Shown here piece by piece: positions 25,895 through 33,454 of a DNA stretch of 64,000 nucleotides; position 1 is the first letter of the stretch; every line of letters starts with the position of its first letter. A model generated the notes under the pieces. That model was not told the origin of the DNA. It made no database searches and saw nothing but the letters and a program-made list of their open reading frames with translations. The position numbers and the translations under genes were made by a program. Source of the stretch: Butyrivibrio sp. XPD2002 (lineage in GTDB: Bacteria; Bacillota; Clostridia; Lachnospirales; Lachnospiraceae); contig NZ_AUIY01000001.1 in NCBI RefSeq assembly GCF_000423945.1, forward strand, positions 558,001 through 622,000. Reading direction: 5' to 3'.

Positions 25895-26491
25895 TTAAAT
25901 GCCCAAAATTCCTTTTACGAATATTTCTATTCCAATGCCGATAAGAATGAGTCCGCCTACAATGGTAGCTCTTCCCGCAAGCTTAAGTCCGAATTTTCTT
26001 CCAAGGCGGAGTCCTATTCTGCATATAACAAAGGTCACCGCTCCGATAATAAGCGACGAAGCAACTGCCTCTGCTACCCCGTAGTCTGAAATCGTAAAGC
26101 CTACTGATAGCGCATCTATCGCTGTGGCAATGCCCTGAATCATAAGGAGCTTAAAGGTTAAGGGCTCCTTCTCTACAGGTTCATCGCTCTTTTGCTCAAC
26201 AATTCCTTCCTTAAGCATCTTCGCGCCGATATATGAAAGAAGAATCAGGGCAATCCAGGGAATCGAAGCCTGGAACTGAGTGAATAAGGTAGCAATCGTG
26301 TGTACACATATCCATCCAAGAAGAGGCATCAGAAACTGAAATCCCGCAAAAGTACCTGCAATTACATTTTTTCTCCTGGGACTCATGGCCGGATCGGCCA
26401 TTGCATTAGCTATAGATACAGAAAAGGCATCCATCGCAAGTCCTATTCCCAGCAAAATGGAATTACCGATAAGAAGTATTAAATTTGTCAT
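25895..26491 (-). CDS. mntP: MntP-family manganese efflux pump
   Basis: 198 residues, six transmembrane helices. It shows the two-fold repeated motif: GLAMDAFSVSI (about 17-27) with GTFAGFQFLMPLLGW, and GIATAIDALSVGF with the second set. The paired Asp residues in the membrane are the ion-binding sites of this family. It exports Mn(II). No yybP-ykoY manganese riboswitch can fit, because only about 125 bases separate it from the divergent CDF gene and none of its motifs is seen. A GGAG lies seven bases before the ATG. Confidence 0.88.
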   Translation of the reverse strand: MTNLILLIGNSILLGIGLAMDAFSVSIANAMADPAMSPRRKNVIAGTFAGFQFLMPLLGWICVHTIATLFTQFQASIPWIALILLSYIGAKMLKEGIVEQKSDEPVEKEPLTFKLLMIQGIATAIDALSVGFTISDYGVAEAVASSLIIGAVTFVICRIGLRLGRKFGLKLAGRATIVGGLILIGIGIEIFVKGILGI

Positions 26492-26580
26492 AAAAAATCT
26501 CCAACTTTATCTAAAAAAAGTATACTCACAATTATGCACTTCCAAGCATGCTAAAGTCAATCAACAGCGGGATTTTTTTA

Positions 26581-26610
26581 TTATCATTCACTGCGCCTTC
26601 GCTGTATAAT
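26581..26610 (+). promoter_or_regulatory. Promoter of a probably leaderless CDF gene
   Basis: TTATCA (26581-26586), 18-base spacer, TATAAT (26605-26610), then only six bases to the ATG at 26617. There is no Shine-Dalgarno, and transcription would begin at or next to the start codon. Confidence 0.55.
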
Positions 26611-26616
26611 ATTTCT

Positions 26617-27726
26617 ATGGAAAACGAAAAGACAAAACTACGATATAAAAGAATATTGCATACCTCCCTCATTGGGATTCTGGTCAATATCGGACTTGTA
26701 ATAATAAAGTCCATATTCGGAGTGATGGCGGGCTCTATCGCTATGCTTATGGATGCCCTGAACAACCTGACTGATGTAGTGAGCTCCGTGGTCACCATAG
26801 CAGGCTTAAAGCTCTCTGAGAAGGCACCTGATGAGGACCATCCCATGGGACATGGAAGAATCGAGTATATCAGTGCTGTAATTGTAGCCATAATCATTAT
26901 CTATGCAGGAGCGACCGCCGGCTTTGAATCCATAAAAAAGATCCTAAAGCCCACTGTTACCAATTATTCAGGCTATAGCATCTTAATTCTTCTCATCACA
27001 ATTTTCACAAAGTACTCCCTTGGAAACTTTGTAAAGCACCGCGGAAAAGAAAACTCATCTCCCGCCCTTATTGCATCCGGACAGGACGCGATAAATGACT
27101 GCATGATCTCACTGGCAGTTCTGGTATCGGCAATCCTGTCTATTTTTGCCCATATACAAATAGATGCATATATAGGTCTTTTAATAGCTCTTTGTATTAT
27201 CAAAGCAGGCTTTGAGCTTCTTTTCGATGATATGAATGATATTCTGGGAAGACGCGCAGACAGAGAGCTTGCCGACAGACTAAAGGCGTATATTTCAGGC
27301 TTTGAAGAGGTTTTAGATGTCCATGATCTTGTTCTCCACAATTATGGTCCCGAGAGACTTATAGGCTCTGTTGTCATTGATGTGGACAGCAATATGACAG
27401 CCAATGAGATCTATAAGATAAGTCACCACATAAAGGATGATGCTCTTGATGCCTACAACATTATCCTCAGTGCGATAGGTATATGCGTTGTAAACAGCGA
27501 AAGCAATGATATGCGCGATGAGATCATAAGACGCCTTGAGCATATAGATGGTATATTACAGGTTCATGGAGTTCACATAGATATTGAAGAAAAAAGCATT
27601 GATCTGGATGTAATTGTAAGCTTTGATGCACAATACCCTGACGCAGTAGTTGACCACGCAAGGATGCATCTCACTGAGAGCTATCCCGACTACACCATAG
27701 ACATCCACAGCGACAGAGACATGTAG
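26617..27726 (+). CDS. Cation diffusion facilitator family metal exporter
   Basis: 369 residues from the ATG at 26617, exactly the length of the paralogue at 51457-52566; the longer frame from 26548 would lie upstream of the promoter. Six transmembrane helices fill about 1-190, with metal-site motif MLMDALNNLTDV in TM2 and the paired SGQDAINDCMIS in TM5. HPMGHGRIEYIS is the cytoplasmic loop. A cytoplasmic domain follows, with an additional C-terminal repeat (about 200-365). It exports divalent metal (Zn, Mn, Fe or Co) against protons. It is transcribed divergently from mntP, suggesting linked metal control. No ribosome site is present. Confidence 0.9.
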   Translation: MENEKTKLRYKRILHTSLIGILVNIGLVIIKSIFGVMAGSIAMLMDALNNLTDVVSSVVTIAGLKLSEKAPDEDHPMGHGRIEYISAVIVAIIIIYAGATAGFESIKKILKPTVTNYSGYSILILLITIFTKYSLGNFVKHRGKENSSPALIASGQDAINDCMISLAVLVSAILSIFAHIQIDAYIGLLIALCIIKAGFELLFDDMNDILGRRADRELADRLKAYISGFEEVLDVHDLVLHNYGPERLIGSVVIDVDSNMTANEIYKISHHIKDDALDAYNIILSAIGICVVNSESNDMRDEIIRRLEHIDGILQVHGVHIDIEEKSIDLDVIVSFDAQYPDAVVDHARMHLTESYPDYTIDIHSDRDM

Positions 27727-27734
27727 CTTCCACA

Positions 27735-27770
27735 AAAAATCACAGCCATTACGTAATGACTGTGATTTTA
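27735..27770. terminator. Bidirectional terminator between CDF and LexA-like fragment genes
   Basis: AAATCACAG ... CTGTGATTT arms with an inner palindrome CATTACGTAATG make a near-perfect ~16-bp hairpin with T-runs on both sides. Confidence 0.85.
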
Positions 27771-27780
27771 TTTTGCATAT

Positions 27781-28005
27781 TTAGTTGCACTTCATGGGAA
27801 TCAGCTGCAGATTCCCTGTTCCGAAGAATAATGAATTACGGATCATTCCGATCCTGTAAAGATTAAGTACATAAAACATCTTATACATAATTATAGGTAA
27901 TCCAAATACTCTTATAAGCTCTTCCACTGTAGGCTGATAGCCGTGATTTCTGGAATAGTTTCCAACAAACTCCGCAATTTTCAGTTCAAGTAAACCCATT
28001 TTCAT
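27781..28005 (-). CDS. 74-residue protein with LexA-like N-terminal winged helix, possibly truncated
   Basis: Residues 7-35 (KIAEFVGNYSRNHGYQPTVE ELIRVFGL) resemble the LexA DNA-binding domain, where GYxPTVREIA is typical. The rest departs from LexA: there is no wing, no Ala-Gly cleavage site and no Ser/Lys protease domain. The tail is hydrophobic (YKMFYVLNLYRIGMIRNSLF). AAAGGACGGT precedes the ATG and a terminator follows. It may be a small DNA-binding regulator or the remains of one. An inverted repeat at 28050-28071 lies upstream. Confidence 0.55.
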   Translation of the reverse strand: MKMGLLELKIAEFVGNYSRNHGYQPTVEELIRVFGLPIIMYKMFYVLNLYRIGMIRNSLFFGTGNLQLIPMKCN

Positions 28006-28049
28006 ACCGTCCTTTCCAAATTTTTTGCCATAAAAAACCCTAATAAAGA

Positions 28050-28071
28050 TGGTAACAAGGTTTTGTTATCA
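28050..28071. promoter_or_regulatory. Inverted repeat between the LexA-like and DUF6465 genes
   Basis: TGGTAACAA-GGTT-TTGTTATCA: 9-bp arms with one mismatch, in the divergent region 28006-28170. A candidate operator or leader hairpin. Confidence 0.4.
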
Positions 28072-28170
28072 AATTGTGTTCATAATCTTAATAAAAATTG
28101 AACGCCAAGTTTCCTCGTATATGTGATAAAATATTAAAAATTCATAAACAACAGCAAAGGGGGATCCATC

Positions 28171-28425
28171 ATGGCCAGACAAAGTAGCGTCAAAAGAGCT
28201 CTTGAGGCAACAGGGAGCTTTGCCAGCGCACAGAAAAATATTGTAGTTCAGTTTCAGAACAAGGATCGTAACACAGATGAGCTTTTAAAGCAGATCAAGG
28301 AGGATGCCATATTAAAGGGCGTATCCGAGGCTGATTTCAAAAAGATTGATGTCTATGTAAAGCCTGAAGAACAGAAAGTATTCTACGTTGTTAACGATAA
28401 GGTCAACGGTTCTATTGACTTCTAA
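28171..28425 (+). CDS. DUF6465 family small protein
   Basis: 84 residues. The C-terminal part DFKKIDVYVKPEEQKVFYVVND...GSIDF matches DUF6465, where a peptide of this kind carries a basic N-terminus. The first ~20 residues (MARQSSVKRALEATGSF) are basic and Ser/Ala-rich. A strong AAGGGGGA site precedes the ATG. It is followed 12 bases later by the ParA-like ATPase gene, so the two form an operon. Molecular role unknown; a link to chromosome or cell-surface positioning is inferred only from the neighbour. Confidence 0.75.
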   Translation: MARQSSVKRALEATGSFASAQKNIVVQFQNKDRNTDELLKQIKEDAILKGVSEADFKKIDVYVKPEEQKVFYVVNDKVNGSIDF

Positions 28426-28437
28426 GGAGGAGGAAAA

Positions 28438-29202
28438 ATGTCTACAATATTTGTAGTCGCCAATCAAAAAGGCGGTATTGGAAAAAGTACAACAGCAACA
28501 AATCTTGCCGGAATTTTGGGGAAGAAGGCAAAGACACTTTTAATAGATGCTGATCCACAGTGCAATAGCACCAGCACCTATGAAGCTAAAATTGAAGACG
28601 TCGCAACTCTTTACGACGTAATCATTGACTCAGACAAGCTTCCTATTTCAGAAGCAATTCAGCACACAGAAAACGGAGACATCGTTGCATCCGACCCTCT
28701 GCTTGTAAAAGCTGAGAAGATGCTTGACGGTGACCTTGAGGGCTTTTACAGATTGAAGGACGCTCTTGATGAGCTTGCGGGCTACGAATATATCGTTATC
28801 GATACTGCCCCTTCACTTAACGTAATTCTCTATAACTGCCTTATCGCCGCTGACAAGGTTATCATTCCCGTAACTGCAGACTCCTATGCCATGCAGGGTA
28901 TTCAGCAGCTCCACGACACTATCATGTCAGTGAAGAAGCGTCAGAACAAAAATCTGTCTATCGCAGGTCTCCTTCTTGTCAGGTACTCAGGCAGGTCCAA
29001 TCTTGAAAGAGAAACCCGTGACAACATAGAACAGGTTGCCAAGAAAATGGATACACGTCTGTTTAAGACTGTCATCCGCGAATGCGTAAAGACAAAGGAA
29101 GCACAGGAAGCTAAAAAACTCCTTATAGACTACGCCCCCAAGTGCAATACCTGTCTTGATTACATCGATTTTTCAAAAGAGCTTCTTAAGAAATCAAAAT
29201 AA
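28438..29202 (+). CDS. ParA/Soj-family ATPase
   Basis: 254 residues. Deviant Walker A KGGIGKSTTA (residues 11-20) with the signature Lys, Walker A' TLLIDADPQ and Walker B YIVIDTAP. ParA ATPases dimerise on ATP, bind DNA nonspecifically and position cargo such as chromosome origins, plasmids or protein clusters. There is no ParB gene or parS-like repeat nearby; the only partner is the DUF6465 protein immediately upstream. A chromosomal orphan ParA with a novel partner is the likely reading. AGGAGGA lies five bases before the ATG; a strong terminator follows. Confidence 0.9.
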   Translation: MSTIFVVANQKGGIGKSTTATNLAGILGKKAKTLLIDADPQCNSTSTYEAKIEDVATLYDVIIDSDKLPISEAIQHTENGDIVASDPLLVKAEKMLDGDLEGFYRLKDALDELAGYEYIVIDTAPSLNVILYNCLIAADKVIIPVTADSYAMQGIQQLHDTIMSVKKRQNKNLSIAGLLLVRYSGRSNLERETRDNIEQVAKKMDTRLFKTVIRECVKTKEAQEAKKLLIDYAPKCNTCLDYIDFSKELLKKSK

Positions 29203-29224
29203 AAACATTTTTATGTGAACAAAA

Positions 29225-29259
29225 ACTCCGTCTCAAATCTGAGGCGGAGTTCATTTTTT
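29225..29259. terminator. Terminator after the ParA gene
   Basis: ACTCCGTCTCA (29225-29235) pairs with TGAGGCGGAGT (29240-29250) with one G-U, then a six-T run. It also serves as a terminator for the convergent NSS gene. Confidence 0.85.
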
Positions 29260-29277
29260 CTATTCATGTAGCTTTAA

Positions 29278-30639
29278 TTAAGGAATAAGTCCCTGAATCA
29301 ATATAATAAGTATCAATATTGGAAGAACAAACTTAAAATAGTTTTTCAAAAAGGCAGGCATCTCGCGACCTGATCCTGTATTTGTCTCTGCAAGATACTT
29401 ATCAAATCCCCAGCCAAATTTTGTTGTACAGAAAAGCAGGAATATAAGTGATCCACCGGGAAGAAGCAGATTACTTACAATAAAGTCCTCAGAATCAAGG
29501 ACGTCCCTTGCTCCTATGATGTGGAGATCACTCCACACGTTGTAGCCCAGAACACAGGGAATACTTGCGATTAGAATAAATGCACCGTTTACAAGAATAG
29601 ACTTGCCTCTGCTCCAGCCAAAATTATCTGAAAGGAACGCCACCAGATTCTCAAATACAGCTGTAACAGTTGAAAAGCTTGCAAAGGTCATAAATACAAA
29701 GAAAAGTGTTCCCCAAATCCTTCCCATGTTCATATTCATAAATACTCTGGGAAGAGTTATGAAAATAAGTGAAGGCCCCTGACCTGGCTCAACATTAAAG
29801 CTGAAGCATGCAGGGAAAATGATAAGTCCGGCTATAAGTGCAACAAAGGTATCAAGCGCACAAATTCTCACTGCTTCTCCTGTAAGAGTATGATCCTTTG
29901 ACATATAGCTTCCAAATATCTCAATGGCGCCGATTCCAAGGCTTAGTGTAAAGAAGGCCTGGTTCATGGCAGCGCTTATAACTTTTCCTATTCCCACCTC
30001 CATAGCTCTGTTCCAGTCGGGAAGAAGGTAAAACTTCACGCCCTCAGCGGCATTACTAAGTGTAAGTGAATGACCTGCAAGAACTATGATAAGAGCAAGA
30101 AGTCCAATCATCATAATCTTGTTTACTCTCTCAAGGCCATCGGCAACACCAAGGCTCAGCACTCCAAAGCCAAAAATTACTGTAAGAGCCATGAATATGC
30201 CCATCTCCTCAGGATCTGCAAGCATGGAAGTAAATACATCTCCCACATTTTCGGGATCAATCCTTGAAAACTGTCCGGAAGCAAATTTAAAGAAATAGTC
30301 GACCATCCAGCCTGATACGGTTGTGTAATACATCATCAGAAGATAACAGCCAAGCATACACAGCCATCCGTGTATATGCCAGTGCTGCCCCTTTTTCTGA
30401 AGCTTCTGATATCCACGGACAACCGTCTTACCGCTGGCTCTTCCTATTGCCAGCTCCATGGTCATTACCGGAATTCCCATAAGAACAAGGAACACCAGAT
30501 AAAAAAGTACAAAAACTGCTCCTCCGTTAGCACCGGCAACATACGGGAATTTCCATACATTTCCTATTCCGATAGCACATCCTGCACTAACTAAAATAAA
30601 GCCTAGTCTGGAGCCAAAACTCCCTCTCTCTTCGTTCAT
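29278..30639 (-). CDS. Neurotransmitter:sodium symporter (NSS/SNF family) transporter
   Basis: 453 residues, about 11-12 transmembrane helices. The N-terminal signature SRLGFILVSAGCAIGIGNVWKFPY (unwound TM1, sodium and substrate site) is diagnostic. NAFFTLS-like TM6 and TM8 motifs (MNQAFFTLSLGIGA and FASFSTVTAVFENLV) are present. Bacterial members import amino acids such as Leu, Trp or Ala, driven by sodium. The substrate is not deducible. Transcribed divergently from the AraC regulator at 30721, which could control it. AAGGGG precedes the ATG. Confidence 0.92.
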   Translation of the reverse strand: MNEERGSFGSRLGFILVSAGCAIGIGNVWKFPYVAGANGGAVFVLFYLVFLVLMGIPVMTMELAIGRASGKTVVRGYQKLQKKGQHWHIHGWLCMLGCYLLMMYYTTVSGWMVDYFFKFASGQFSRIDPENVGDVFTSMLADPEEMGIFMALTVIFGFGVLSLGVADGLERVNKIMMIGLLALIIVLAGHSLTLSNAAEGVKFYLLPDWNRAMEVGIGKVISAAMNQAFFTLSLGIGAIEIFGSYMSKDHTLTGEAVRICALDTFVALIAGLIIFPACFSFNVEPGQGPSLIFITLPRVFMNMNMGRIWGTLFFVFMTFASFSTVTAVFENLVAFLSDNFGWSRGKSILVNGAFILIASIPCVLGYNVWSDLHIIGARDVLDSEDFIVSNLLLPGGSLIFLLFCTTKFGWGFDKYLAETNTGSGREMPAFLKNYFKFVLPILILIILIQGLIP

Positions 30640-30675
30640 TTTTTAATATCCCCTTTTTTATACAAAACTCTATTG

Positions 30676-30681
30676 TATAAT
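30676..30681 (+). promoter_or_regulatory. -10 element of the AraC-regulator promoter
   Basis: TATAAT at 30676-30681, 39 bases before the ATG at 30721. The -35 region (CTTTTT) is weak, as often in activator-dependent promoters. Confidence 0.4.
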
Positions 30682-30720
30682 CATATTAAGAAATTACTAT
30701 TTTATCAACAAAGGTGTACT

Positions 30721-31464
30721 ATGGATTTTCATAAAGCTTGGGAAGAAAACGAAATAAGGTTATCAGAGAACGAGGTAACTCACCGTCAGCAAAACGATGA
30801 GTACATGTTCTATCAAAGTGTGGCAAATGGTGATATCGACGCCATTCAGGACAATATCGACAATCACAGGTTCCTTGATTCCAACGGAACTGGAACATTA
30901 TCAAGAGATCCTCTTCAAAATCTAAAATATCACTTTGTAGTCAGTGTTGCGCTCATCACCAGAATCTGTACAGAAAAAGGAATGGAAATGGAACGAGCCT
31001 TCAGGCTAAGCGATTTTTATATACAAAAGCTTGACGACATAAGCTCCATACAGGAATTATCCAATCTCCACTCAAAGATGGTAATGGACTACACAGTGCG
31101 AATGAAGGACCTTCGCCACAACGCGAATCTCTCAAAGACCACCAATGAATGTCTGAATTACATTTATGCCAATGTAAATGACAGAATAACAATTGATGAT
31201 CTGGCTGACCATCTGGATACATCCACAAGTCATATTTCAAGGCTTTTTAAGGAAGAGCTCGGGATATCCCCCAGCGATTATATCCGCAATGTAAAGCTCG
31301 ATAAAGCCAAGAACCTTTTAAGATTCAGCGATTATTCTATTATAGAGATTTCCAACTATCTCTCATTCTCTTCACAAAGTCATTTTAGTAAGCTCTTCTT
31401 CGAGGATACCGGAATGACACCAAAAAAATACAGAGAAACCTATTACGGAACAACCTGGAAGTGA
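30721..31464 (+). CDS. AraC-family transcriptional regulator
   Basis: 247 residues from the ATG at 30721 (AAAGGTG upstream). The N-terminal ~140 residues are helical, without a recognisable cupin sensor. The C-terminal AraC domain (about 147-245) has the two helix-turn-helices IDDLADHLDTSTSHISRLF and EISNYLSFSSQSHFSKLFF, and ends with the family PKKYRET. Target unknown; the divergent NSS transporter gene is the nearest candidate. An intrinsic terminator includes the last codons of the gene (31452-31485). Confidence 0.88.
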   Translation: MDFHKAWEENEIRLSENEVTHRQQNDEYMFYQSVANGDIDAIQDNIDNHRFLDSNGTGTLSRDPLQNLKYHFVVSVALITRICTEKGMEMERAFRLSDFYIQKLDDISSIQELSNLHSKMVMDYTVRMKDLRHNANLSKTTNECLNYIYANVNDRITIDDLADHLDTSTSHISRLFKEELGISPSDYIRNVKLDKAKNLLRFSDYSIIEISNYLSFSSQSHFSKLFFEDTGMTPKKYRETYYGTTWK

Positions 31465-31485
31465 TACACTTTCAGGTTTTCTTTT
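31452..31485 (+). terminator. Terminator overlapping the AraC stop codon
   Basis: AACCTGGAAGTG (31452-31463) pairs with CACTTTCAGGTT (31467-31478) with one G-U and a 3-base loop, then TTTTCTTTT. The left arm encodes the final codons, leaving only 19 bases between convergent genes. Confidence 0.8.
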
Positions 31486-33256
31486 ATAATTTCAATGTAA
31501 GTACATTCAGTCCCAGTACGTTCTGGTAGGTAACATCCTTTGCAAGCTTGTAAACCATACGTATGCCTATGTTCTTAGTAATATCATCTGCATCGTCTAT
31601 ATTATTTCTGGTTGCAGGATCGAACGCTACACAGTCATCCTTTATTCTGAGAATAAGGGTGTCATCCTTTGTAACGGTCTTAATATCGACAGAATGGTTC
31701 TTCTTATCCTTGGTAAAACCATGGGCCACAACATTTCCTGCCATTTCTTCCAGGGAAAGTCCTGCGATCATTGATCTTCTGTGATCAATTCCCTTTCTCT
31801 CACAAAATTCCTGTACTTTCTCGGAAATTCCTGCCACCTCATCCATTTTGTGGACTGAGAGCTCAAGTACATGATCATCAGGCACACCAAAGTCCTCGGG
31901 AAATACCATCAGGTCTACCAGATTTCGAGGTATATGTTTAATATTTACAGCTGCATAAAGGAAAATAATTATTGTAGTCAGTACTCCATTGATAACATTG
32001 GCAATATAAACTGCATTCATGCCAATGGAGCCAATCAAAAATGACGCTCCGGCTGCAACACCTATAACACCGTCAACGATTGCAAGTATATTGATAAGAA
32101 CATTTTTTCCTGATGCCTGTGCATAGCATGTAAAATGCATACACAGTATAGAAAACGGCATACAAAGTGGAAGAATCCTAAATCCCCACGCTGTCATCAG
32201 ATAAACCGGCTGCGTAGGATCATGATAGAAAATATTGGTGAACGGAACGGCAAATGCTATAATTCCTGCACTAACAGCGCATTGTATCAGCATATATTTT
32301 GTCAGCATAACCTTCATGATTTCTGTGAGTGCATGCTTATCCTCTTCACCCATGCCTATACTTATGAGTAATCGTGAAACAGCAAGCATGCCACCCGGAA
32401 TTGCCCAGAAAAGTCCCATAAAGTTGTTCGCAGTGCCGAAAGCAGAAATACCGGCGCTTCCAACATACGCTGCAAGAAGTGCGTTTACGATCAAACCTCT
32501 TCCGGCCTGATATATATATGAAAGGCCACTGGGAATACCCTTGGTAAATACTTTGAAAGTTTTCTTTATATTAAATGCGGAAATAGCAAAACCGATATAG
32601 GATTTCCCTGACATGAAGTACAAAGCTTCAACCAGACAGAACACCCACATTCCAAGTGAAGAAGCAAGTGACAGTCCAAAGGCTTCCATCCTGAGCGCCT
32701 GGACAAATAAATAATTAAAGAATAAGTTTGCAAATATAAATGTCACACTGGCTACTACCGATAGTCTCTGCCTGTTTTCAAGGGAGAGAAATACTGTCAG
32801 CTGATTTCCAACAATAAATGGAATTATACCTATAGCCTGACCTAAAAGGTACCTTCCAAAAAACGGGATAACGTTTTCATCCTGTGTGAACATGTAGACC
32901 ATGGGAGTAGTTCCAATAGCTACCAGCACCAGTGAAATAACTATAGATAGCAAAGCGGTAATAGTTATGTCTCCGGTAAAAATTGCCTTGACTTCATCTC
33001 TGTCATTCTGTCCAATATATTTACCACATATAATCGCAGCACCACCTACAAAGACTGAACTGAGTGCCGAAATCAGCTGGTTTAATGGTGCATATAGTCC
33101 TACTGCAGTCATTGCATCTATGCCTATGTAATTAGTCGCAAAGTAACTGGAAACAATTGCGTTCACACTTCCTATAAGCGCAAACATGATCTGAACAGGC
33201 AAAAGATGTAACATCAGCCTTGATATCATTTTTGCATTTCCACTTTTTTTACTCAT
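31484..33256 (-). CDS. MATE-family transporter fused to a C-terminal HATPase (anti-sigma-like) domain
   Basis: 590 residues; ordinary MATE proteins are ~450. Residues 1-445 carry the 12-helix MATE fold (drug or metabolite export coupled to Na+ or H+). After a linker, about 465-590 is a GHKL ATP-binding domain: LSLEEMAGNVVAHGF (N box with the Mg-binding Asn), LRIKDDCVAFDP (G1) and NIGIRMVYKLA (G2-like), most like RsbW/SpoIIAB-type HATPase_c_2. The likely role of the ATPase is regulatory or kinase-like, sensing or controlling transport; that is inference. It starts ATG at 33256 with AGGGG upstream and is convergent with the AraC gene. Confidence 0.88.
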   Translation of the reverse strand: MSKKSGNAKMISRLMLHLLPVQIMFALIGSVNAIVSSYFATNYIGIDAMTAVGLYAPLNQLISALSSVFVGGAAIICGKYIGQNDRDEVKAIFTGDITITALLSIVISLVLVAIGTTPMVYMFTQDENVIPFFGRYLLGQAIGIIPFIVGNQLTVFLSLENRQRLSVVASVTFIFANLFFNYLFVQALRMEAFGLSLASSLGMWVFCLVEALYFMSGKSYIGFAISAFNIKKTFKVFTKGIPSGLSYIYQAGRGLIVNALLAAYVGSAGISAFGTANNFMGLFWAIPGGMLAVSRLLISIGMGEEDKHALTEIMKVMLTKYMLIQCAVSAGIIAFAVPFTNIFYHDPTQPVYLMTAWGFRILPLCMPFSILCMHFTCYAQASGKNVLINILAIVDGVIGVAAGASFLIGSIGMNAVYIANVINGVLTTIIIFLYAAVNIKHIPRNLVDLMVFPEDFGVPDDHVLELSVHKMDEVAGISEKVQEFCERKGIDHRRSMIAGLSLEEMAGNVVAHGFTKDKKNHSVDIKTVTKDDTLILRIKDDCVAFDPATRNNIDDADDITKNIGIRMVYKLAKDVTYQNVLGLNVLTLKL

Positions 33257-33369
33257 AATAGCCCCTGATCATAAGAAAAAAGACAATAATTACATTAAAA
33301 TTTTACCATGCAACATTTATAAAAATGCGATTTAAAGAATTTTTTAATGAAAGATTTAGATTTACATAG

Positions 33370-33403
33370 CAAAAGGCACTTTGACATTTCTGCCAAAGTG
33401 CCT
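33370..33403 (-). terminator. Terminator of the GH16 gene
   Basis: AGGCACTTTGACA and TGCCAAAGTGCCT (33374-33386, 33391-33403) pair with one mismatch; TTTT follows on the minus strand. It lies about 50 bases after the GH16 stop. Confidence 0.75.
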
Positions 33404-33454
33404 CCGCCGTATTTTTTTAACAAAGTATAGGGAGTTTTTGTATATGAAAAGCTG

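Noticed and set aside
26492..26547. yybP-ykoY manganese riboswitch ahead of mntP
   Set aside because: The leader is too short and has none of the conserved loop motifs.
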